From contig JABHFC010000096.1 in NCBI GenBank assembly GCA_018676275.1, positions 1 through 8,583 of the forward strand: a DNA stretch of 8,583 bases, given 5' to 3'. The position numbers were made by a program, and so were the translations under genes. The notes beneath the pieces are model-generated. The model did no database searches, was not told the origin of the DNA, and saw nothing but the letters and a program-made list of their open reading frames with translations. Source of the DNA: Gammaproteobacteria bacterium. Its GTDB lineage: Bacteria > Pseudomonadota > Gammaproteobacteria > Eutrophobiales > Eutrophobiaceae. Positions 1-6,415 of the stretch are shown here, in pieces (the stretch's first letter is position 1; every line of letters begins with the position of its first letter).

Positions 1-1177
1 GTTTATTACTGATATGCTTTTCAATTACAGAAATGGATTTTTCTACATCTAGTTGTCTTCTGCCACCGAGGAAATTGTTGCCGTCAATGTAACCCAACAA
101 TAATAAAGCGTCGGTTAAAGTCGGTTTGCTGCCACCAAGACCATAACATGCTGGTCCCGGTGCTGAGCCCATACTCTTTGGCCCCAATCTGACAAGTCCA
201 TTCTTATTTATATTGGCAATACTTCCGCCACCTACTGCTGCCGACCGGAGCATTGCAAATGTTGTCTTTACTGGTACGCCCATTAAATCACCACCACGCT
301 GTGTCACAGGCTTACCATCTTGAACTATACTTGCCTTCGTAGTTGTACCGCCCACATCAAAACATAGAACACTAGATAAACTATAGTGACGCGCAATATG
401 TGCACCGCCAAAAGTACCAAAGACCGGACCTGACTCGATTGTGTCAACGGACTTGGTTTTGCCAATTTTTGCCACACCGCCAGAGGTATTTCCAATTAGT
501 AACGGCCCGTCCCATTGATGGCCGTATTTGAGAACATCATCTGCTTTAAAAAGTGAGTTCGCTAGTTGTGTATGTGTATAAGCATTTATCAATGCATAAT
601 GAACACGTGTTTGATCATGTGCCAGTTGCGCCATTTCGCTTCCTAACAAAACAGGAATTGAACCAATGATATGATCTGGATATTGCTCTTCTATTACCGC
701 CTTTATTTTTTTTTCATTACTGTTATCGGGAAATGAGTCTTTAAGACAAACACAGATTCTACGAACTCCTTCTTCCAGTAACTTTTTGACTGCCCCCATA
801 ATTTCAATATTTGAAGCTTCATTTGATAGACCAATAATATTTTTTTTCGGTACATACTCATCTGTTACTAATGAATTTTTCTTGCCGTAAAGATTTTTTT
901 CATACCCTTTGGTAACCAGAATGCCGACTTTTGCACCACTTCGTTCAGCCAAAATATTAGTTGTGATTGTTGAGGACCAACGGATGATTGATACGTCTCT
1001 AAGAAATATATCGACATGGTCATAACCAAGTATTTTGGAAGCTTCTTCAAGACAATTAAAAAATGAAATAGTATAGTCATGGGGGGTTGTATCGGTCTTA
1101 AATGGAAAGAACTGTTTACCATCTGAAACCAGAGCATCTGTCATTGTTCCACCAGTATCGATGTCAACCGTATACAT
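1..1177 (-). CDS. Hydantoinase/oxoprolinase-family ATP-binding subunit (acetone/acetophenone carboxylase-like), C-terminus cut by window edge
   Basis: Read on the minus strand from ATG 1177-1175, the frame stays open to base 1, giving 392 residues of a family usually about 650-700 long; the C-terminus lies off the left edge. The ASKHA-type phosphate-binding motif DIDTGGTMTD sits at residues 5-14 and the second one, FDVGGTTTK, at about 273-281. A glycine-rich block follows (VGGGSIA, then LGPKSMGSAPGPACYG, then PTLTDALLLLG), which is the Hydantoinase_A signature. Family members use ATP to activate a carbonyl or amide: 5-oxoprolinase, hydantoinases, and the large subunits of acetone and acetophenone carboxylase. 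The start is supported by GGAGG at 1193-1189, 11 bases upstream. The partner (HyuB-like) subunit would be expected further left and cannot be seen. The N-terminal wording reminds me of acetophenone carboxylase subunits, but substrate and exact subfamily are not proven. The protein is cytoplasmic, with no signal peptide. Confidence 0.9.
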   Translation of the reverse strand, partial: MYTVDIDTGGTMTDALVSDGKQFFPFKTDTTPHDYTISFFNCLEEASKILGYDHVDIFLRDVSIIRWSSTITTNILAERSGAKVGILVTKGYEKNLYGKKNSLVTDEYVPKKNIIGLSNEASNIEIMGAVKKLLEEGVRRICVCLKDSFPDNSNEKKIKAVIEEQYPDHIIGSIPVLLGSEMAQLAHDQTRVHYALINAYTHTQLANSLFKADDVLKYGHQWDGPLLIGNTSGGVAKIGKTKSVDTIESGPVFGTFGGAHIARHYSLSSVLCFDVGGTTTKASIVQDGKPVTQRGGDLMGVPVKTTFAMLRSAAVGGGSIANINKNGLVRLGPKSMGSAPGPACYGLGGSKPTLTDALLLLGYIDGNNFLGGRRQLDVEKSISVIEKHISNK

Positions 1178-1179
1178 CA

Positions 1180-1377
1180 CTATTTAGTCCTCCGATATGT
1201 TTGTCGATTTCTATTACTCATAACTTGCAACAAATCCACTATGCAATCGTTGGGTGTAGAGCCAATACTGATTTTCAGTGATATGTCCTCATCCCTGATT
1301 AATCCACCCATCACGGTGCTGTCGGTATTTGTATCCCCAGGATACTTTCCTTCACAAATAGAGAAAGTTGCTTGCAT
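1180..1377 (-). CDS. Small unrecognised reading frame directly upstream of the hydantoinase-like gene
   Basis: This is a 65-codon frame, ATG 1377 to TAG 1182-1180, ending two bases before the ATG of the hydantoinase-like gene. Its final codons (CGG AGG) contain that gene's GGAGG Shine-Dalgarno, a layout typical of translationally coupled genes. The product is hydrophilic, has cysteines at residues 8 and 45, an acidic stretch (IRDEDISLKIS) in the middle and a basic end (NRNRQTYRRTK). I recognise no family. Some ketone carboxylases have a small subunit encoded beside the large one, but those are larger and I see no convincing resemblance. Against its reality: no Shine-Dalgarno precedes ATG 1377, an in-frame TAG lies four codons upstream, and a 15-bp dyad (1331-1345) sits inside it. 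It may instead be leader DNA, or the remnant of a longer gene. Confidence 0.4.
   Translation of the reverse strand: MQATFSICEGKYPGDTNTDSTVMGGLIRDEDISLKISIGSTPNDCIVDLLQVMSNRNRQTYRRTK
1189..1193 (-). promoter_or_regulatory. Shine-Dalgarno GGAGG of the hydantoinase-like gene
   Basis: The minus strand reads GGAGG 11 bases before ATG 1177. It fixes the start of the hydantoinase-like gene and lies inside the last codons of the small upstream frame, consistent with coupled translation. Confidence 0.7.
1331..1345. repeat. Dyad GTATCC-CCA-GGATAC, candidate operator
   Basis: A perfect inverted repeat with 6-bp arms and a 3-base centre. It contains TATC and GATA half-sites five bases apart, like the dyad at 1412-1427 (four bases apart). 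The two centres are about 82 bp apart. It lies between the divergent genes, inside the doubtful small minus-strand frame. Binding by a regulator is inference. Confidence 0.35.
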
Positions 1378-1399
1378 GCAAGTAATCTAACGATTCAAA

Positions 1400-1427
1400 T
1401 TGACTTGCTCAACTATCTTTCGATAGT
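1400..1427 (+). promoter_or_regulatory. Candidate sigma-70 promoter for the receptor-dehydrogenase group
   Basis: A -35-like TTGACT (1400-1405, five of six to consensus) is followed after 16 bases by GATAGT (1422-1427, four of six to TATAAT). The predicted start near 1434 leaves a leader of about 124 bases before the preferred receptor start at 1558. The -10 element coincides with the right arm of the dyad at 1412-1427, so a protein bound there would block polymerase. This was found by eye; there is no transcript evidence. Confidence 0.4.
1412..1427. repeat. Dyad ACTATC-TTTC-GATAGT, candidate operator over the -10 region
   Basis: A perfect inverted repeat with 6-bp arms and a 4-base centre in the divergent intergenic region. 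It overlaps the spacer and -10 of the candidate forward promoter and shares TATC/GATA half-sites with the dyad at 1331-1345. The overlap suggests a repressor site. It could also be a short RNA hairpin, but it has no T tract and is not a terminator. Confidence 0.45.
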
Positions 1428-1543
1428 GCATATCAGTTAAAGAGTATTTAGTCTTCAGCACTAAATGATGAGTGCGATCATCATCTACACAGGTTTGTTG
1501 ACCCTGTTGGAAAAATTAATTACATATTTTGGGTTTAGTCATC

Positions 1544-1548
1544 GGGAG
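1544..1548 (+). promoter_or_regulatory. Shine-Dalgarno GGGAG that decides the receptor start
   Basis: GGGAG lies nine bases before ATG 1558. The upstream ATG pair at 1465/1468 has no comparable site. In RNA those ATGs would lie in or beside the loop of a small stem (GCACT 1458-1462 pairing with AGTGC 1471-1475). Together with the signal peptide beginning at 1558, this favours the shorter receptor. Confidence 0.6.
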
Positions 1549-1557
1549 ATTATTGAG

Positions 1558-3897
1558 ATGAAATATTATTATCAGGCTGATGTTGGGAAACTATTTTTAA
1601 TTATTTTTATAACAAGTTTGCTGTCACCAACACTTATTAATGCAGCAATACTCGAAGAGGTAGTGGTTACCGCGCAAAAACGGGAACAAAACCTGCAAGA
1701 TGTGGGTATTTCTGTTAGCGCATTCACAGGCGAGCAATTACGGTCACTGGGATATACCAACGCACAGCAGGTGACATCGCTCGCGGCAGGCGTCAGTACC
1801 GTCCAGCCTAACGGTGAAGCCAATTACTCTCTCGCGATACGTGGTGCAGCAAGTTCAGACTTTACTTCGAATAATGAATCGCCAGTCGCAATTTATGTAG
1901 ACGATGTCTATATCTCGCAGATGTCTGGAACAGGTTTTATGCTTTTTGATATGGAACGAGTGGAAATCCTACGCGGACCCCAGGGTACACTATATGGTCG
2001 TAATGCAACCGGTGGCCTTGCACATTTTATCACCAGAAAGCCGACACAAGAGTTTAATGGGTATGGCCAGCTGACTGTCGGTGAATATGACCAGATTAAG
2101 TTTGAAGGTGCCGTTGGAGGTGGGTTAAGCGATACCTTGTCCGGCAGGTTTTCATTGTCTACCCATCACAATAGCGGCTATATCGAAAACCGTCTGGACC
2201 CGAGTAACGATCTCAATAACGCTAACGACTATGCAGGTCGTATACAACTGTTATTTGAACCAAATGAAGATCTTAGTTTTCTATTGAACGGTCGTTATTC
2301 ACTACAAGAGATCCGTACTGGTTTTTTTGAAAACGCCTCTGCGTTCACGACCGGGCAACGTACACCCGGGACACCCATCCCTTTTCTTGGTGGATATGTA
2401 GACACCGACGGAGATGTTTACGCGGGTGACTATAACGATCCGGGCTATAACGATAACGAAACCTATGGTATTACCGGTACTCTCGACTGGAACCTGGGTA
2501 ATTTGGCTATAACCTCCATCACAGATTTCTCCAGTGTAAAGCGTGATTATATAGAGGACTCCGATGCCTCACCGGTCACCACTTTCAACTTTCTTCTGAC
2601 TACCGATGCTGAGCAATTCTCACAGGAAATACGCCTTAGTGGTGAAACAGATAAAGCCAAGTGGGTAACTGGTTTTTATTATCTGGATATTGACGTCAGC
2701 GATTCCAATGGCGGTGAAACTACGTTCTATGGAGATTTATTTGCCTGTTTGTTTGGAGCTGTGGACTGTGACCCGAACACTTTAACATTAAATACACCTT
2801 TTCCAGGCGCTTTCGGTGTGGGAGAGCCACCCATTTTTGCATTGGATCAGGCGACGGGTAATTTTCTTTTTGATTCTTATAACGGTGGCTTCCGTGGTCT
2901 GAAGAACCCTTACACCATTGACACCACGTCCTGGTCACTATTTGGTCAAATAGAATATACCTTGAATGATCAATGGTCGGTGATTGGTGGATTTCGCTGG
3001 ATTGAAGAGGACAAGGATTATGCCTGGTCTAATAACTGGGCAGATTTTCGAGGTGGTAATGCTAATATTCTTGCTACATTGCAAGCTTTCTCTACTTCAT
3101 CATCCGATAGTCTCTGGTCGGCAAAAGCGCAGGTGGATTATCGCCCCAATGATGATTTGCTATTATTTGCCAGTTGGAACCACGGTGTGAAGGCCAGTGG
3201 TTTTAATGCTCCTTTTGTCGGTGTCAGTAGTCCCCCGGCAGACATTCTCCCGTATAAGCCAGAAGAACTAGATGCCTTTGAAGTTGGTTTCAAAGCAACT
3301 TTACTCGATGGGCGAGCTCGTTTGAACGCATCAGGTTACTACTATGACTATGAAGATTACCAGGCTTTTAATCTTGTTATTTTTGACGCATTAACATCGA
3401 ACCTGCCTGCTGAGATGCATGGTTTTGAAGCTGAAATTCAGGCGACTCCCGTTGATAATCTGGATCTACTTTTAGGGGTAGCATATAACGATGCCGAGAT
3501 TAGTTTAGGCGGCGGTGCCACGTCACGACCGGTGCAATCACCAAAGTGGAATATCAGTGGCCTGGTGCGTTATCAATGGCCAATGATGAATGGCAACATG
3601 GCGATCCAAGGTGATTTTGATTACCGATCAGGAACAATATTTAATCTATCCGACAATCCGAACACGGGCTCCATAGGTGGCTATACGGTCGTTAATACAC
3701 GATTGAGCTACACAACTGCCGATGAAAAATGGGATGTAGCGGTATTTGCAAATAATATATTTGATAGAGAGTACCGTGTGCAGCAGTTTGATATTACAGG
3801 TGATCCGCTTTTCTTCGCTGATGGGTTTCTAGGGCTTGTTGAAGAATACTATGGTCGCCCACGATGGATCGGTGGCAGTATTTCATATAATTTCTAA
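1558..3897 (+). CDS. TonB-dependent outer-membrane receptor
   Basis: A 779-residue outer-membrane receptor importing an unidentified substrate with TonB-ExbBD energy. I prefer ATG 1558 over the upstream in-frame ATGs at 1465/1468: GGGAG at 1544-1548 is correctly spaced before it, and translation from it begins with a signal peptide (basic/polar start, hydrophobic residues 12-22, likely cut near NAA 28-30). From 1465 the signal would be buried behind 31 residues. The mature start carries a TonB-box-like EEVVVTA (33-39), then the plug with VYVDD-type wording and the conserved LRGPQGTLYGRNATGG at 138-153. The remainder is a barrel of alternating aromatic strands ending in the usual terminal phenylalanine (SYNF). 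Two cysteines, C397 and C404, could close an extracellular loop. The dehydrogenase gene begins nine bases after the stop, suggesting one transcript. The sequence class is the broad 'VVVTAQKREQNLQDV' group, which does not reveal the substrate. Confidence 0.93.
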   Translation: MKYYYQADVGKLFLIIFITSLLSPTLINAAILEEVVVTAQKREQNLQDVGISVSAFTGEQLRSLGYTNAQQVTSLAAGVSTVQPNGEANYSLAIRGAASSDFTSNNESPVAIYVDDVYISQMSGTGFMLFDMERVEILRGPQGTLYGRNATGGLAHFITRKPTQEFNGYGQLTVGEYDQIKFEGAVGGGLSDTLSGRFSLSTHHNSGYIENRLDPSNDLNNANDYAGRIQLLFEPNEDLSFLLNGRYSLQEIRTGFFENASAFTTGQRTPGTPIPFLGGYVDTDGDVYAGDYNDPGYNDNETYGITGTLDWNLGNLAITSITDFSSVKRDYIEDSDASPVTTFNFLLTTDAEQFSQEIRLSGETDKAKWVTGFYYLDIDVSDSNGGETTFYGDLFACLFGAVDCDPNTLTLNTPFPGAFGVGEPPIFALDQATGNFLFDSYNGGFRGLKNPYTIDTTSWSLFGQIEYTLNDQWSVIGGFRWIEEDKDYAWSNNWADFRGGNANILATLQAFSTSSSDSLWSAKAQVDYRPNDDLLLFASWNHGVKASGFNAPFVGVSSPPADILPYKPEELDAFEVGFKATLLDGRARLNASGYYYDYEDYQAFNLVIFDALTSNLPAEMHGFEAEIQATPVDNLDLLLGVAYNDAEISLGGGATSRPVQSPKWNISGLVRYQWPMMNGNMAIQGDFDYRSGTIFNLSDNPNTGSIGGYTVVNTRLSYTTADEKWDVAVFANNIFDREYRVQQFDITGDPLFFADGFLGLVEEYYGRPRWIGGSISYNF

Positions 3898-3906
3898 GAC
3901 TCGTTC

Positions 3907-5814
3907 ATGCGCATGATTGAATCTTTTGGAATCTGGTCGCGATTACTGAGTATTGTGTTCGTGAGTATACTGCTGGGGATAACGCCGATCTCCAGCAGTG
4001 CCGAACAGGTATCGGAAATTTCGGAAACCAACGCGCCATCAACCGGTGAATCCCTGTTCCGTGAAAAATGTCTTGCCTGCCACAGTTTGGGAGTTTTCAT
4101 CCCAACCATTGCAGGTCTGACAAATTTGTCTCGGCACAAAATATACGAAACCATGCGTAACGGAATAATGCGGGATCCGGCTGCTGGACTAAATAACGAT
4201 CAATTAGGTGCAATTGCAGACTATTTAACAAGCCTCAAATCAAATCAATCATTAACTTCCACACAACCGTCACAAGACAGGTTTTGTAAACAGCCATTAT
4301 CCCTGGTAAAGAGCACCTCACACGAATGGACGGGCTGGGCACCGGATAATACAAATACGCGATTCTTAAATGATACCAAACTGAGTCCAAAGCAGGTGCG
4401 CAGTCTGCAACTAAAATGGGCATTCGTATTTCCGGATACTGCCACGACGCTGTCTAGCGAGAATCAGCCAACGGTCTCTAATGGTTGGCTCTATATTAGT
4501 AGTCGAGCCGGGATCGTTTATGCCCTTGATGCATATAATGGATGTATCCACTGGTCCTTTGAGGCCGACGCCGGCATTCGTTCTGCGATCGTCGTCGCTG
4601 ACCAGAAGGTTTTATTCGGAGATTACCAGGCAAATGTTTATGCCCTCGATGCGAGTCGTGGTGAATTGATTTGGAAGAGTACGATCGATAAGCAGGCAAC
4701 AGCACGGGTGAGTGGCAATATCACTGTGAATGCAAGCAAGGTTTTTATTCCTGTCTCCAGCATGCAGGAAACCTACGGAGCTCATAAAAAACTTCCCTGT
4801 TGCCGCTTCCGTGGCAGCGTCGTCGCCCTTGATCTGGCTAACGGAGAACGAATCTGGAAAACCTACATGATTGATACTGCCGCTGCCGAGATTGGTACAA
4901 CGGTATTGGGGATTAAACGCTATGGTCCTTCCGGGGTTCCGGTGTGGTCAGTACCAACCGTCGATGTCGGCCGCAATTTACTCTATATCAGCACCGGTAA
5001 CCAATACACTGAACCCGTAGTTGAGGAATCAGATGCTATCGTCGCACTCGATCTTGATACCGGCGATAAACGCTGGCTCAGGAACTTTGCTCCTGAGCAC
5101 ATGAACAAGCAGGACATATATCATTTCGGTTGCGAGGCCTGGGTGGACGAAACAAGATCAACCTGCTCACCAATCAATCCGAAAGGTCAAGGTGATCGCG
5201 AATTTGGGGCACCGGTCGTATTAACTACACTGGATGACGGATCAGAATTACTGCTTGCAGGTTCCAAGGACGGAATGATGTATGCCCTCGATCCGGATCA
5301 TAATGGAAAACTCATATGGGAAAAACGGCTTGGCCGTGGCGGTGAGTTAGGAGGGATCCAGTATGGCTTTGCAACGGACGGCGAAAGAGCATTTGTCCCC
5401 ATTTCCGATGTCAATGCGGATTTCAAGGCGGACGGTGCACTGATTTCGCTAGACATAAAAACCGGTAAGGTCAACTGGCGTATGCCTTCTCCAGATGATA
5501 CCTGTGAAGGTAAACCAGCACCGTGCAACAATGCACTTACTGCCGCAGTCACATTAACTCCACAAATCATTTTTGCCGGATCAATAGATGGTTATCTTAG
5601 GGCCTACCAGGTGCAAGATGGTCAACTAATATGGGAATACGATACAACACAAATAGTAAAAGGCGTGAACGGGTTGGAAGGGCACGGCGGGTCAATTGGA
5701 ACTGCGGGTCCGACAATTACTGATAACATGCTTTATCAGACATCAGGATATGGAGGCATTCTGGCTGGAATGCCCGGAAATGTCCTGCTTGCTTTCGAGT
5801 TTACGTCCCAATAG
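3907..5814 (+). CDS. PQQ-dependent alcohol dehydrogenase with N-terminal cytochrome c domain (polyvinyl-alcohol-dehydrogenase-like quinohaemoprotein)
   Basis: A 635-residue periplasmic enzyme. A signal peptide (hydrophobic residues 13-25, likely cut after SSSA 29-32) is followed by a haem c domain with CLACH at 55-59; M83 or M88 may be the sixth ligand. From about residue 135 a PQQ beta-propeller follows, with blade motifs of the type ALDxxxGxxxW starting near residues 204, 244, 305, 378, 458, 512 and 564. Adjacent cysteines C298-C299 precede RFRGSVVALD, as in polyvinyl-alcohol-dehydrogenase-type enzymes, and vicinal cysteines near PQQ are known in methanol dehydrogenase. Further cysteines (409/420, 533/540) may form disulfides. 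Haem-first order and length fit cytochrome-linked PVA dehydrogenases, which oxidise secondary hydroxyls; the order is the reverse of ethanol-type quinohaemoproteins with C-terminal haem. The start may be ATG 3907 or 3913; neither has a clear Shine-Dalgarno, and coupling to the receptor nine bases upstream is likely. The real substrate is unknown. Confidence 0.9.
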   Translation: MRMIESFGIWSRLLSIVFVSILLGITPISSSAEQVSEISETNAPSTGESLFREKCLACHSLGVFIPTIAGLTNLSRHKIYETMRNGIMRDPAAGLNNDQLGAIADYLTSLKSNQSLTSTQPSQDRFCKQPLSLVKSTSHEWTGWAPDNTNTRFLNDTKLSPKQVRSLQLKWAFVFPDTATTLSSENQPTVSNGWLYISSRAGIVYALDAYNGCIHWSFEADAGIRSAIVVADQKVLFGDYQANVYALDASRGELIWKSTIDKQATARVSGNITVNASKVFIPVSSMQETYGAHKKLPCCRFRGSVVALDLANGERIWKTYMIDTAAAEIGTTVLGIKRYGPSGVPVWSVPTVDVGRNLLYISTGNQYTEPVVEESDAIVALDLDTGDKRWLRNFAPEHMNKQDIYHFGCEAWVDETRSTCSPINPKGQGDREFGAPVVLTTLDDGSELLLAGSKDGMMYALDPDHNGKLIWEKRLGRGGELGGIQYGFATDGERAFVPISDVNADFKADGALISLDIKTGKVNWRMPSPDDTCEGKPAPCNNALTAAVTLTPQIIFAGSIDGYLRAYQVQDGQLIWEYDTTQIVKGVNGLEGHGGSIGTAGPTITDNMLYQTSGYGGILAGMPGNVLLAFEFTSQ

Positions 5815-5834
5815 AAACTCAAACAGAAATTTTT

Positions 5835-5853
5835 ATTGGCAAAATATGCCAAT
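5835..5853 (+). promoter_or_regulatory. Hairpin ATTGGCA-N5-TGCCAAT in the gap before the RidA-like gene
   Basis: A perfect 7-bp inverted repeat with a 5-base loop in the 82-base gap after the dehydrogenase. It is followed by GCGATTTTATT, so as RNA it is at most a weak terminator or processing site. Its left arm contains TTGGCA (5836-5841), which with TTTATT at 5859-5864 (17-base spacer) resembles a promoter for the downstream gene. It could therefore be an operator on a separate promoter. The sequence does not decide between these. Confidence 0.4.
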
Positions 5854-5881
5854 GCGATTTTATTCGACTAACCATTAATCA

Positions 5882-5888
5882 AGAAGGA
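5882..5888 (+). promoter_or_regulatory. Strong Shine-Dalgarno AGAAGGA of the RidA-like gene
   Basis: AGAAGGA lies eight bases before ATG 5897. It fixes that start and is a clearer ribosome site than any seen for the dehydrogenase. Confidence 0.7.
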
Positions 5889-5896
5889 TTCAATAA

Positions 5897-6295
5897 ATGA
5901 ACGACAAAATCCAGACAATGCACATTAACGAGAATATCGAAAAAGGATACGGCTTTTCTGCTGCGGCCCGTGCTGGAGATACACTGTATATCGGCGGGCT
6001 GGTAAGTTGGAATGATCAGGGAGAAACCATCGGCACCAATGATGCGGAAGCCCAGGCCAATAACATCTATGCACAGATCAAGAAAATCCTTGCTGCACAT
6101 GATGCTTCATTCAGCAATGTGGCCAGCGAAACCATTTACATTACTGACTGGGCTGCAGCAGAGCCTGCTTTCGAAGTCAGAAACCGCTACTACAAAGAAG
6201 ACACACCAACTTATCCATCCGCAGCCGCTATCCAGGTCAACTCATTGATCAATGAAGACCTACTTATAGAAGTACAGATGATAGCGCATCTTTAA
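5897..6295 (+). CDS. RidA/YjgF/YER057c/UK114-family protein lacking the catalytic arginine
   Basis: A 132-residue cytoplasmic protein of normal length for the family, which forms trimers with substrate clefts between subunits. Family landmarks are FSAAARAGDTLYIGG (20-34), Q53 before the central helix, VASETIYITD (75-84), Y98 and the final IEVQMIA (124-130). In true RidA imine/enamine deaminases the stretch after the last proline reads about PARxxVEVxxLP, with an essential arginine (R105 in E. coli). Here it reads PSAAAIQVNSLI (107-118): alanine 109 replaces the arginine and isoleucine 118 the proline. The distal glutamate (E125) is kept. The product therefore probably belongs to one of the non-deaminase Rid subgroups, whose members include hydrolases and proteins of unknown role in catabolic clusters. 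It is likely co-expressed with the dehydrogenase, or has its own promoter within the 82-base gap. The specific reaction is unknown. Confidence 0.9.
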   Translation: MNDKIQTMHINENIEKGYGFSAAARAGDTLYIGGLVSWNDQGETIGTNDAEAQANNIYAQIKKILAAHDASFSNVASETIYITDWAAAEPAFEVRNRYYKEDTPTYPSAAAIQVNSLINEDLLIEVQMIAHL

Positions 6296-6415
6296 TTACC
6301 GGCTACATTATCACCACCACAATTTTGAACCAGCACTTCTGCCATTATCCAATAAAACATTTATCATTTATTGGTCAGAATAAATTATCGGAATAGTAAT
6401 AAAAAAAATAATTTC
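6296..6415. other. Convergent intergenic region between the RidA-like and LuxR-type genes
   Basis: This is 120 bases of AT-rich DNA between two converging stop codons. It contains one perfect dyad (6349-6374) and an A8 run (6401-6408) that reads as T8 on the minus strand just after the regulator's stop. No coding potential or clear GC-rich terminator stem was seen. Confidence 0.6.
6349..6374. terminator. Possible weak transcription-termination hairpin CCAATAAA-N10-TTTATTGG
   Basis: Perfect 8-bp arms around a 10-base loop lie between convergent genes, where a bidirectional terminator is expected. The stem is AT-rich and no T tract follows in either direction, so intrinsic termination would be inefficient. 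It could equally be a protein-binding site or chance in AT-rich DNA. Confidence 0.3.

Noticed and set aside
868..1137. Minus-strand 89-codon frame inside the hydantoinase-like gene
   Set aside because: It lies wholly within the well-supported hydantoinase-like gene in another frame, and its product shows no family features.
1180..1377. Identification of the small frame as the small subunit of acetophenone or acetone carboxylase
   Set aside because: It is too short, has only two cysteines and no CxxC-type metal site, and I see no convincing resemblance.
1465..1557. N-terminal extension of the receptor from ATG 1465
   Set aside because: It has no Shine-Dalgarno and would bury the signal peptide that begins at 1558, which has its own GGGAG.
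3894..4154. Minus-strand 86-codon frame across the receptor/dehydrogenase junction
   Set aside because: It is antisense to the signal peptide and haem domain of the dehydrogenase and has no recognisable protein features; best explained as a shadow.
3907..5814. Giving the dehydrogenase a PVA-dehydrogenase gene symbol
   Set aside because: The architecture fits, but no oxidised-PVA hydrolase gene is visible nearby and the substrate cannot be read from the sequence.
6401..6408. A8 run read as the T tract of an intrinsic terminator for the minus-strand regulator
   Set aside because: No stem of useful strength lies directly before it on that strand; it follows the stop codon almost at once.
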